Shown: positions 37,201 to 50,500 of the stretch, piece after piece
How positions within the stretch are numbered: the stretch's first letter is position 1
Layout: every line of letters begins with the position of its first letter
NCBI GenBank assembly: GCA_914767715.1
Contig: OU612065.1
Location: forward strand, 1,986,001-2,050,000
Direction of reading: 5' to 3'
Length of the DNA stretch: 64,000 bases
Source of the DNA: Membranipora membranacea
Lineage: Eukaryota; Bryozoa; Gymnolaemata; Cheilostomatida; Membraniporidae
Program-made: the position numbers and the translations under genes
The notes under the pieces: generated by a model
Seen by the model: the letters and a program-made list of their open reading frames with translations, nothing else
Told to the model about the DNA's origin: nothing
Database searches by the model: none

Positions 37201-38547
37201 ATACTGAGGATGATTAGGCCTACCTTTAAAAAATTACCTTCACAGGGGGCTTTTTATTGAAAACTACCACCTGTTACTAGCTCGTTCCATGTTGAGGGAA
37301 TGAGCCCAGCCAGAAGTCATATTCCATCATCATCATTCACCGAATACTGAAACTCCACCTATATAAGTTTTCAGCGAACAATCTTGGAACAAACAAGTGT
37401 GGTTTGTGAACGAAACTATGGAAAGAGTTGGTCCAAAGTTAGTTAGGCCATTCTCCCTGGTAAGGCTCATTATAATTGAAGGCCCGCGCTTGGATCATCA
37501 GGGTGGTCTTTTAACTAAAAAAATTTAAAGAATCTATATCTGATTATTCCTTGCTGACTTGAATGAGATCGCCAGTGCATGAGTGAACTATATATATATA
37601 TTCTGAGTGAATGATTTGGGAACAAATGACGAGGAAGTGATAATGATGTTTCTGCTCAAAAGTGCTGCTCATATTACTCAATCATGACATAATTTGGTCA
37701 ACCCAGAGATTTTTGAATTTCGAGCCTTGAGGTCTTGAAGTGAAGAGTAGTCTCCCTGGAACTGTGATGGTTAGAAGTTTTTAGAAATGTGAATACCACT
37801 CATGTATACGGTTGAACATACTGTATCCTTCCCATAACATATATGCTCTGTTATCACAAACAATAGATTTGGGGTTGACCTTGTTAACAACATGATCGTG
37901 TCAGGTATTCTGATATTGATGGATCTGGAACAGGTTGTTGAAATACTGTGTCATACTGTACTGTGCAATATTCATAGATCACAAGACTATGTCATTACTC
38001 GGGAGGAGCTGATAGACTGAATCATTCTCTATGTGTGTAGTAGTTGACAAGCATAAACAATATGTTATCAAATATTGAGGTCAAAGCTCAGTCAATACGC
38101 AACAATAGTGGAATGATAGTGTCAAAATCATTCGTCAAATATCATGGATGACATAAATAAGTAGCCAGGCATCTAATACCATTTTCCATCTCTTCTATTC
38201 AATACAGCATGGCCTGGATATGATTTGGCTGATTCCAGTCTGTAATTAGCTGAATTCAAAACTATTTAACAATTGTGACAAATTTCAGTGTATAGCAGCT
38301 GAATGCAATTATCATCTTCAGATTGTTATTTATTAGCTTCTGGTATTTTCATCAAAATGTGAATCTTTTTAGGCCAATCATTATTTTTTTTCTTTGTTTC
38401 AGCTGAGTTTTCATTGTCATCCCCCATCTCTGTGAAATACACTTGATTGGTCCAAAACATGAACTTATCATACCGCTATTACAAATAGCAATACACTGGA
38501 GGTGTGTGCCTTCCGGTTGCTAATCATGACTTTGTTATTTCAGGACG
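34228..38547. other. spacer between receptor and plexin
   Basis: About 4.3 kb including the receptor 3' UTR and the plexin promoter side. A CT-rich microsatellite lies at 36851-36878, a G run at about 34923, and an imperfect hairpin at 34462-34495. The plexin ATG sits four bases after a plausible splice acceptor (TTATTTCAG), so one or more 5' leader exons may lie in here. No other gene seen. Confidence 0.5.
34807..34812 (+). promoter_or_regulatory. likely polyadenylation signal of muscarinic receptor
   Basis: AATAAA about 580 bases after the receptor stop codon. Plausible 3' UTR end; untested. Confidence 0.35.
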
Positions 38548-41500
38548 ATGGACAAATCTTCATACCCTGCTGTTCTTCTCTCAGTTTACTTAATTTATAC
38601 AATCTCCTGTGTCAGCCCTTCACAAGTTACAAGTCCAGCATTCAGCCAGACATTACAAGGCCTCGCTGTCGTGGATCATCATGTATATGTGGGTGCAACT
38701 AACACTATATACACTCTCAATAGCAGTACACTAGCAGAACAACAAAGCAGACCCCTAAATCAGGAGAGCACTACCTTGATAGGAGTGTATGACAGTTATA
38801 AGATACTAGTTTGTACCAGCAAGCAAGGGCAATGTGAACTTTTGAGCACGTCAGACCTCACTACATTGGTGTCCTCTTCAAGCACAAACCCTCCATGGCA
38901 CCTCACACAGCGCAGCGACGGTCGAGTTGTGTTTGTAAAAGCTGGATTTAGGAAGACAGATGGTCAGCTTAGGGACTCTTTGTACTTGACTAGCTCATTC
39001 TCTGGCCTGGATAGTATAGCAACCACTGTAAGGAGTCCAACTGATTTTACATTTGCTGATATGATCCCTGGATCATTCTCTGACCCCGATCCTGTTGGCA
39101 GTGAGCTGAGATATGCTAAAGATGGAATATCTGAAACGGATCCGTCCATCACTACCCTGCAGTACTTATATGCATTTGCTGCACATGACTGGACATTCTA
39201 TGTTAAGAATGTGGAAGGCAAGGCCTACATTGGTGGCTCATGTAACAGCGATATTGTATACAATACTCTAGTTGAGTTGCCGCTGATCTGCAATGGTGGA
39301 GGAATGGAGAAGACATTCCTACAGGGAGTGACGTCAGGTAAAGCTGGACAAAGGCTAGTGGTAACTTTAAATAAACAAGACAGCTCAATTGATGACAATA
39401 ATGTGCTGCTTTACGGCGTGTTCGGTACGGGTAGTTCCTCTTCTCCAACATCTCTGTGCGTATTCAATGTTGAGAGCTTGATCGGGAAGATGGAAAGAGC
39501 TTTTGAATCATGTCATCTGACTGGAGCTGGCCTCAATGACATCACCATCGGACCCAAATTCATTACAGCTGATGACCGAATTACTAACTGTAGCAAACTG
39601 GTAAGTTGAGGCTAGGTGTTAGGGCACTGTTGGCTTTGCTCTCTTCCTGCTTGTATTAGATCTCTCTCTCCTCAGTGTTTACCCTGCGCATTGCTTACAT
39701 TCCTTCACCTTTCAACTTGTTGAGTGCTGATAAAGCTAAGAATATTATGCAAACACCACACTGTTATGCTTTTGTCCGTTTCAAAAAGCTACAAGACTTA
39801 GGTCAACATAGTTATCTAAAATGCCCATGAACTGTTTGTTTGATTGATTCAACTTTCTCAGTTTCTGGTACAAAACATGGGTGCTATGTTTTCTTGATAA
39901 ACAAGGTATATAACCTAGGGTTTAGTTGTTGGTGCTGTATCTAGAAACAACAGTGTGAATGAGACCAGTGACCTGTTGGGTATAACTGTTGGGTATAACC
40001 AAGGGTGTGTACAGTCCTCATTCTGCTGATAATCTACCTGCAGTCCTTGTTGATCACAGCTACCCTATTCGGCCCAGTTTACATACTGTACCTACATGTA
40101 TAGCAATTTATCTGTATTTTGTTTGTGTTTTTTAAAGCTCATTGAGTGTATGTCGATTTTTGTTACAACAGGCTAATGGAGAAAATGAATTTGGTGAATT
40201 GAAATCATGTGAAATAGTGGGTCAAGCTGCATGGAGTAGAGCTACAAGTTATTCACCGCTAGTTGACAGTAACACTGCTGACACAATCAGTAGCAGTGCT
40301 ATGGAGCTTAACTTCTCAATCATTGATGTGCTTGTTATACATGCTGGCCAAGAAACAATTGGCGTTATGACATCATCTGATGGAAAGATCCGAAAGGTAA
40401 GGGTTAATATTTCTCTAAATCTGGGCAAGATTCTGTAGTAAAAGATACTTCATACTAACTGCGGGTAGGGATGAGCTCTGTGATGTACACTGTAATGTGA
40501 CACATCACTGAGGTGTAGAGTGTGCAGTAACTTAGTATATAGTAGTATACATGATACTAAAGAATATAACCTGGGCTGTGCTGGTCTAGTATTAATTGCA
40601 GATCCATGCCTACACTAGGTAATCACAACTGAGCCATGAGTGAATTTTGCCTCTGTTGTTGAAAGGTTCATTGTTGAGAGAAGCCCGCCATTCAGTGAAA
40701 ATCTTGTAATGATCACCTCTGTTTATTGTGGTGTGTCATTAAGCTGACCGATGCTTCAGTATAATTAACATCAAAGTTTTACTGCATAAACACAATATCT
40801 GATGTAGGATAATAACTCAATGGCCAATTTGAAGGAATTGAAATGATGGTAAAAAAATTCAGGTTTGTTCTAGTCCGAAGACTGAGAAATAAAAATACCT
40901 TATTCTGGGCCAAATTGCCAGGTCGTTTGAGACTTGACACGGTTATATCCTGTGTGCTTCATCATGATTTTTATGAATAGGTGACTATAAACAATGGCGG
41001 TATGGGGAGAAGTGGAGTATACCGTATCCATACACTAGCGGACATGACATCAGGTACAGCGCTGCTGCCTTACACGGCAGCGGATACATCACGTATATAC
41101 GCTCTCAGCTCAGATAAGGTGTTCAGTGTACCTGTACAGGAATGTGACACTGTCAGTACTTGTGGTGAATGTTCAGAACTTGCTGACCCTCATTGTGGAT
41201 GGTGCTCTCTCAGTAACAAGTATGTACTATCAGTATTAGCCTATCTGTATGGATGGTTGTCCCTTACTTTACCTACCCCTACTCTGGTGGTAGTAGGCTT
41301 AGGGCTTAATATGGAGAGCTTTGTAGCAGTAAGAGGTTAGAGTGCTTTGTTTACGATAAAACTGCGTGTCAAGGAGTTGTGATAATTTGATAGGCAGGGT
41401 CTGAAGCCCTATCCAGATGTAGTTCCTCTATACTGTCCGAATATACAGACCTCTATTTATGGCCAGGTAATTGCATTAATGTGCATGTTTTGCTTCATCT

Positions 41501-44500
41501 AATAATTGGGGAATCAAGTGTTTAAGTTATAATGCGTGTTCACTTCAAACATTGAGAGTTTAGCATCACATTTGTTGTAAACTGATTGTGAATATAGCCT
41601 GTAGTTTGAATGCTCAGTCAATTAGCGTTTGTTTGGCCGCCTTTTCCTTGTGATGCTGGAGGGCCATCTAGATTCCTTACTATACCATGTATGATGCAAT
41701 CAATTCTTTTTGTGTAACACTTGAAGTTATAGTCAATTTATGCTGTTTTATCATTTGTGCCTGACGCATCAGTAAAAAAACAGAAATTTAACATTATTAA
41801 AATAAAAAAATTGTTAACTTCACTTTGATCCAGTGATGCTCACAGAGTAAGGGTTTAATGTTATGTTATTGTGTTGTTTAGATGTACAGTGAGCTCGGCC
41901 TGTGCGGAGAGTGACTCAGATGGATATTGGTTACAGGGTAAAGCACCCAGTGGTTGTATTACCCCGGATCTCGACTCTACTAAGTTCTCTGTTGAGCACT
42001 CAGACAATGACAGACCTATACAGGTGATTACTACTGCCTGTCATTAGAGTAGACTGGTACACTCTCTATTGAGTTCGTACTGATGAGAGAGCTTTTGGGC
42101 CTGATGTGGCAATTATGATATTTTAACTGCAGTGATTTGGGTCATTATTGTGGTGAAAGTGTTGAGATTATAATATTGAGTAGGTAGTTTAGTCAAGTAG
42201 ATTCAAAGAAGAAAACTTAATTACATTTCCTCGCTTTGGTTGAGATTTTGTAATAGCAAGTCTCACATTTTATTTGATGTTAGGGTATTTAATTTTAATA
42301 TTCATAGGCTACCTCGCTATGTTGAGAGCTCTTTATAAGTTGTAAGATTGTTTGTACAGGAATTTAATTAGATTTCTCAGCCCATATTTCATATAGCCTG
42401 GCAGATCACTGAGAAAATGGATGTTGTCAATCACACAGTTATTTTTTACCCCTGTTGGAATGCGTTAATTTTTGAGATGAGTAATTTGACAGGCTTGATG
42501 AGGATTGTTGAATTTACTGTATTTTATGTCATGGCATCTGACCTGACCTTTTGGACTGATGTGTTGTTTTATTTGTAATGATTTCATGTTACACTTCTTC
42601 CTTGATGGCTAAATACAGTCCTTTCCCCTTATTGTGCCTATGAGTGTTGTGCCTCTGATTGGTTAGGATGACATTGCCCAAATCTCAAAGGTAGTTTGCC
42701 CCAATCTAAAATGTTTTGATTTGTGTTTTGCAGTTGAGGATAGAGCTAAATATTGTACCAACAGCGTCTACAACAGCTTATAAGTGCTGCCTGTTTGAGG
42801 ACACAGGCAGTGAGATCTGTAATACAGCTACTGTTAAAGAGGAGTCAACTATCTCTGTCATTAAAGAATATATGATATGTAACACATCAAGTAAATCTGT
42901 GCTTGCTGCTCGGATTGCTGAAGGTTCTGGTAAGACTGAAATCATGGGAATGCGTGTCATCATCATTTTAAACATCGATAGCAGTGATTGGATCGAGGAA
43001 AATGACTCTACTGTATGTTTTTGGCACCGTTCAAGGCTGATATCATATTAGCATACTGAAGCTTGATGATTAACCAATGATTTCTTCATTCCCCGGTTTT
43101 CCTTATTACTTGAAGCCTTCTAAAAAGGCTGAGAAAATCAACAAACTGAACTTCCTGCTTTCGTAATATTTGATAAATAATACACTATTCAGTAAAAGGC
43201 TGTAATCAATTGACCAAGTAGAATAATATGCGATATTATATAGCTTGTTTTTGTTATGATTCAGATAATGTTGCGACAAATCTAGATCTGAAAGTCGGGG
43301 ATGCCACTTTCGCCTCTCTGGAGCTGACGTTTTATGATTGCTCCAGACACACTAAGTAAGTCATCACATCTCAGAATATACTCACATTGTCTCACATGAC
43401 TGTTTCGTTCAGCAGTAGACAAAATAAGACAACTTGTGTGAGAAATACAGGCAGTCATTAAAATAGCTGTTATTACTTATTTTACTTGATCGTATTAAGT
43501 CTATGGAATTACTTGAGCGTAGATCCTAGGGTATTGTAGACTTCATCCAAACAAAAGCGATTTGTATTGTAAAACTGTTAAAATTGTTCATGTTGGTGCT
43601 CCCTTACAATGCGTTACTGTTTCAATACATTCAAAAACACCATAAAAATATATAAAATACTGTGAATTATTTATGAAACGTAATTCTCAATAATTCTATG
43701 ATGTGTACATCTCTGGTCTATGATTACAGCTGTTCATCGTGTGCCACAACAGAAGTGTCCTTCTCCTGTCTCTGGTGTGTTTCATCATTCAGCTGTATAA
43801 ACAAGGATCAGCTGACCTCGTGTAGCGGCGGCGCAATCGAGAGTAAAGATGTCATCATTCCAACCTCTGGTGCCAGTAAAGGTGTCGAGTACTGTCCTAA
43901 ATTCAACCAGACACAGCCAGACACCTCAAATCTCATGCTGGTGCCGTCCGGAACTAATCCTAGCTTGGAATTTAACATTTGGAATCAGAATCAGGTAAGA
44001 AGTCAAATTTCCTCAGATCGGTACGTGTGTGTTTGTGTGTGCGTGTGCCTAAACTTTGGTGCCTAAACTTTGGTGCCTAAACTTTGGAGCTTGAGCTTAT
44101 ATTTACAATTCATATTACTTACATGATCATACATGGCTTTGGGACAGTAGACAAAAAACTGTGATGTGATTTTGCTGTTGTTATGGATGCTATAGAGAAT
44201 AGACGTATGATGATGCCCACAGAAGGCTGTTACAAGAATGATTTGACAGATAATACAAATAGTTGTTTTGAAAATGCAGAACTATCAGATGGTAGATCTG
44301 TGCTGTGTTGATGTCATAATGCGCTATCAGTAATTAATACTGTCTCATATCTTAGTATTTATGTTTGGTAATTGTATGTCTCTCTAATTCTGTTACAACA
44401 GGGAATTAAATACTTCTGTATTGTGTCATGGGATGGTGAGGTGCAGAGAAATCTATCTGCCAATCTAGTCGTCATTCCAAGTACAGGGTTTGATGGTGCT

Positions 44501-47500
44501 ACCCAGGTTGAGTGCGAGGTGATGGAACCATTCTTCTTCACTGGACCAGACACATCTAAACAAGCATCCATAGCCTTACAAGTGGGCGGTAGAGATCAGT
44601 ATCTCGATAATGAAAACAACATACACTGTAAGAGGAAATTACCGTTATCTCACATTACGACCTATGCTATGCAGTCATGTTCCAATTTATGTAGATTGTG
44701 GGTGTAAATACACGTGTTGGTATTCTATGAGGTATGATACTTTTAGTGAGAACATGTAATTTATGCGTGAGTCATTGCCATGGGCACTCAAATGCTCTAT
44801 GTCTGTGGTGGTGGACGTGTGCAAATTAGAACATTAATATGATTGATAGTCTCTGGGCTCAGTTAGTTATTTATATCAAACAGCTAAATAATGAAGTTTT
44901 TCTTGACCAGAAATGATAATAAAATTGTTACATATTTGAGCCGGTGTGTCAGAGTGATTAGCTTATAGAATACTTTTATAACCAGCTTACTGGCCTTTGA
45001 ACGAGACATAATGAACTAAGCTTATTTAGGTTAGTAGTGAAGATTACGCAAGATGTGCCAGTCACAAATTGAATTTTAGTTCACTCAAAATTCCAACATT
45101 GGCATGTCTGAAAAACTGGACTCAATTACTAATTCTGAACTTTTTTCCTAGATAGAATATTTATATCCCTCATAATATCACCAGCAGCATTCTAAAAAGA
45201 AAATCACAGTGACTGTCACAGGGCTGATCTGTGGGACTAGTCACATGGCTATTAAATCACAATATTAGATAAGCTTATTGTCATGAGTTGTATAGCTACC
45301 TGTGTTATTTTATTTATAGTGGAGTTGTATAAATGTGAGGTACTGTCAACAACATGTGGAGAGTGTCTGAACCCAAGTAACAGTAGATACAAGTGTGGAT
45401 GGTGTCAGTCCTTGAGCAGTAATTGTGATGTCCGAGAACTCTGCCCCGACACTGCGACCTTCCTCACATCTGATCACAACAGTTGCCCGTTTCTTGAAAT
45501 CACCAATGTATGTGTACCACTAGACTCTAACTATCGTGCCTGTGTTTGTGTAATTGGTTGGTGATTTTGAAGCGCCAGGTATCATCTGGTGAAACTTGAG
45601 GCTGCATGTTTGTACAAGTCCCAAAAAGAAGACTTCTGTTGAAGAGTTTCATACATGTCCCTTGTGGATATAACCTCATCTCATGGACAATTTATATCTG
45701 TAGATCGAGCCTATCGATGGTCCAGCTTTGGGTCAGACTAAGCTGACTATAACAGGAGTTAACCTGGGCAGTGCATACTCCGAGATTAAGGACTGGGTAT
45801 ATATAAAACTGGCAGGTGGTGAGCGTGTCAGCTGTGTGCCTGATGAGACATCCTACTCTACACACGGATTCACATGTACCACCACTGCGACTAGCGTGAG
45901 CAGCGGTCCTGTTGTTGTGTCTATTAATGGAGAAACTTCTAAGATAGCTGAGTCAAAGCAGACCTACTCATTCTATGTGAGTAATGGACACATCATAATT
46001 ATCAGTTTTGATGTATTTTGGTTCAACTTATTCTGGGTTGTTTGCAAACTATTCATTTTTAAAGCTGAATAGACCAGGTTTTAAGTGGTACCTCTGAAGT
46101 ACCTTACTCATTAATTCACTCATTACAAGATGAAAATTGGCAAAACTCCATCAAACATGGTACTGGAATCATAGTGTGAGAAGATAAGCTAAACTGCTGC
46201 ATGAATGCATTCTCAACAGGTGATCACTCACCTCTTATTGTTAGGCTAGATGGGTCTGATTTCCAGCATTATTTCCTCTGTTGTCTTTGAAGGAAGTTTG
46301 ATTATATCTTAACTGGCCGATAATGTATCCATGATTTAAGCCTCTCAAGAATGTGCCTTTGTGGTAGGATAGTCAGTTTATGTGTGTTAGGAACCTTACT
46401 AGCATCTAAATGCCCATCTGGTGGAGGAGATAATGTGAGGTTTATGTCTTGAGATTACAGTAATCTCATTGATACCGTTTTTTCTGCTTCTTCAATCCCA
46501 AAAAGATGATGGTTTAGATGGTCTAGAATTGGAGCCTATCAGGTAGTAATGAGGATTTCAGTCGGTTTTGTACTTTGTCTATTCTTCTCATGTCCTCTAC
46601 CCTAATACATGATAATGTAAACCTCTACTCTAGCCTGTGTAACCTTTCTGAATGCAAAATATCTGAACGTGTATCATTCTGTTCGTTACCATTCAAAAGT
46701 GTTGTGACCTTGAATGCGAATGGCCACAGGCTATAAAAATGTTGTGGCCGCTCCTCCTTTTTGTGTCTGAAGCTAACCTGAGCTTCCATTCAGCATTGTG
46801 AAAAAATGAGCAAACAGAAAACAAAAGATAAACCACAGCGTCTCCTCATTTCTTAGTATGATTGGCAGTTTATTCTGCTTGGTTGTATGTGATTGTTTGT
46901 TGTCAAGTCAATTTTGTTCTTCCTATGGATGGAATGTATTCTCTGCACTATAGGATCAAGGGTTATGGACGCGTGATTTAATGACAATCGTCAGTAATTT
47001 TGTCACTTCCTCCATATATTAGTCAGTGATTTTGCCATGTGAGACCCGAGCTGACCTAGAACAAGTTTAATCCAATTGCCTGCATTCCTGTTTCTCCCTC
47101 CCGCTGGGCGTGACCAGTGGATCGGGAGCGACTCTGAATGCAGGCGAATGGACCAAACTTTGTCTTGAGCTGACCCAGCACTTCCTCCTTTATTTTCTGT
47201 TGTTATTTGCATTATTGATGTCATCTTTCAGGCTCCGAATGTAACAAATCTGTCCTCAACTCGAGGTCCACAGTCGGGAGGGATAGAGATCTCATTACTC
47301 GGTCAGAATATTAACATCGGCTCCCAACAGAACGTGACGATGAAGCTAGACAACTCTTCTGTGATTCCATGTGTTATAACTTCTCGCAGCAGGGAACCAG
47401 ACAGGTAAATTGCCAAGATTCTGAATTGAGCTTCAAATGTCAAATATCACTGCTGTTTTTAGAGGTTTCTATTTCTATAAATCAGTATTATTTGTCCAAT

Positions 47501-50500
47501 CAGCAGGTTAAGTCGTTATGAAGGCAAAATCAATTTTATGGATTAAATCAATATCCAATGATTTATTCACATTGTATTAATGGTAAGGTATAATATAGTC
47601 TAGAAAGTTTATCCATATGAATCACATGTTGTTTACTCAGCAAAGATACTAAATAAGTCATTGGTTAAAGCCGAAACTTAACTCTGAGTGGGTACTGAAT
47701 GATCTCACAATGATAAAAGAATTACATAAGTCTGTTATATACACTGAAAACTGCTACATAGTGACAAGTCTATCTGACTGAGTTAACTAGTCCTTCAATC
47801 TACAGCCTGGTACTAAATTGATGGCTCAGTGTTGCTCCATATTCATTTTGATTACATAATATGTTGGTGGAATCCACTCTCCAAAATTAAATACATGGTT
47901 GAATGGTACACTTCTACATACTTTAATGTTAATTATGGAGTAGCTATACCAACCCCTAATATCATTCTGTGTGTCCCCTACAATTGGTATGACATGATGG
48001 TAAGGGTATAACTGCTGATGTAATACATCGTTGTGTTGTAGGATTGATCTGAATGAGATAAGATTTATTATACCGGAGATATCACCACCGCAGAACGTCT
48101 CCATAGTGCTTTCAGTAGATGGATATTTCTATCCGCCAGGAGGCCTGAGCAACAACAACACTAGGTTTTCCTATCTGAACGATCCAACTGTCATCGGAAT
48201 CAGGCCTAACAGGACCATCATGGCGTAAGTTCAACTGCTATTGTGTTTACAGTGGTGCAGTAGCCACAGTCCTAATGTTGGAGTTATGCATAGTTAACTG
48301 TTATTTTAATGGGTAGGGCCATATCTCGATCTTTAGAATGGAAATCACATGCATTATGCTATTCATGATGGGGATGGGGGGAGTTAGCCGAAATTCTAAT
48401 CTAGATCCTCGGTCATGAAGCCCTAAATAGTCTCATGAACTGCATGATGTAATCGTTGAGCTGTGGGATAATTTATCTAACAATATTGTCATATTATATC
48501 AGTCAGTGCTCTGTATTGTGTTTTGATCACAGATTAACATTCATCACAAGTTCATGCCTGTCTACAAAAAAAATTTTCATCGAATGATACCTGCCTTAAA
48601 TTAGCGTATGGCTGTATCATTGTCAGTGAAATGGCTTTATGATACATAAATAAGCGTTTGACTCCCTAGTAATTTTGAGCTGAAGCCTGACTGTCTATTA
48701 TACCGTATGCTGAGGATGGTTGACTATTTTATATTACAGAGGTGGTACACACGTCAGAGTCTCGGGCACAGATCTCGATCTTGTGGCTAACCCAAAGATG
48801 TACATTAGATTAGTGAGTTCTTTAACACGAAAACGGAGGTTCTCACGATCAATCGGCCAAAATGTAACAGTACCTTGTATGGACTCTACCACCACCGAGA
48901 TGGTGTGTGTCATGCCTCCTGTACCAAAGGAATGGATCGGAGGAGATATACAATATGGGTTCATCATGAACAATGTCAAGGTAGGCCCTGCTTGCTCCTT
49001 GCTGTAATTCGTGTAAATTTTGAGAAACAGATTCTTTAGAGCTGTCTTTCGCCGTGAGAATAGATCCTCTTGCTACAAACAGCTCAGAATAATATAGTGT
49101 GCGTATTTGTGACAGTTCTGTTACATCTTGACATCGGATATTTATAGATTAATTATACTATAACTACGTGGCCAGCATACCAGGCCATGTCACTGGCTCT
49201 GTCAATAAGTATGCCACCACCTAGTTCATGTGTAGGGTTATGCTAATCTTTTTCTACCATTTTTCCCTTGCTACTCATTAATATTCATGCTTCTAAGGCT
49301 TTATTGCTAAACAATGACATCTCCTTCACATAATGTGCCTCCCTTTCAGTAAAATATGCATAATTAAAATAGTAAAAATGTTCCAATGTGAAAGTTGGAA
49401 AGAGTTAGCTCGTTTGACTCATGTAAGTTTGGCAAGTCATGTCAAAGTCCTTTCTTCCTCCCTACCTTGCACAATTAAGGTTGTTTATTTTTCAGGGAGT
49501 GAAGGACTTATCTGGGAAGAATGGCCTCCCAACCTTCTCAGTCACAGTGAATCCAAATTTTACCAAATTTAAAGATGCCCAGCAGACAACATCAGAGAGC
49601 ACACTGAGGATACAGGTAAGGCCTTCTCTAGTTATATACAATGTCTATTTGTTATTTTCAAGGGAGTAATGAGGCTTCACAGTCCCAGCTTTAAATTATA
49701 GAATGTATAGTTTGTGTATTAGTAATCCCTACTGTATCATATAATTTTTGTTGTTTCAGGGGACAAATCTGTTGGTGCTTGGATCTGACGAAGTGGTTAA
49801 ACCTATGCTGACCGTAAACCTAACGCTAGAGGATGATAGACAGGGAGGGAGAGAGCGCCTATCCTGTACTGTTACTCATGTACAGAGTGATCAGCTATAC
49901 TGTGACTTACCTGTGCTCGAGAGTTCTCAGAAATACAAAGTGTCTGTCGGATACGGTGAACTACTAACAGAAGATGTAGGAATTGTCTCCACTGTTAACG
50001 AAGCAAATATACCTCAGGAGGCATATATTGCCATTGGGGTTGGGTGTGGAGTGTTTATCATTGTCGTGGTGATAGTCATCATAGTTCTGAGATGTCGCGT
50101 CACTAAAACTAACCAGGGAATGAAGAAATTGCAAGATAAAATGGATAATCTTGAGATGACAGTCGCTAAAGAGTGCAAAGAAGGTAGGTGCTGTATATCT
50201 ATCTTGGTTGTAACATTGGGGAAATCTGGTGTCGAAAGCAAAATATTGATGAACTGCTTCTGAATAGTCTAAAGAATTAAAAAAATTGTAAACTGATGAC
50301 ACATGGCTGGGTTGTGATTTTTATAAAAATCCATCAGCACAAGCTTTGTATTCCACAAGGAATCCACGCACATTCATATTCACATCAAACACACTGGAAG
50401 TAGGTATAAGTGTAGACTGAATAGATATGCCCTTGATAACTTAAAAAAAACACAAAGCAACGCACTTCAACAATAGAGTAAATTCCTCACGCTGAAAAGT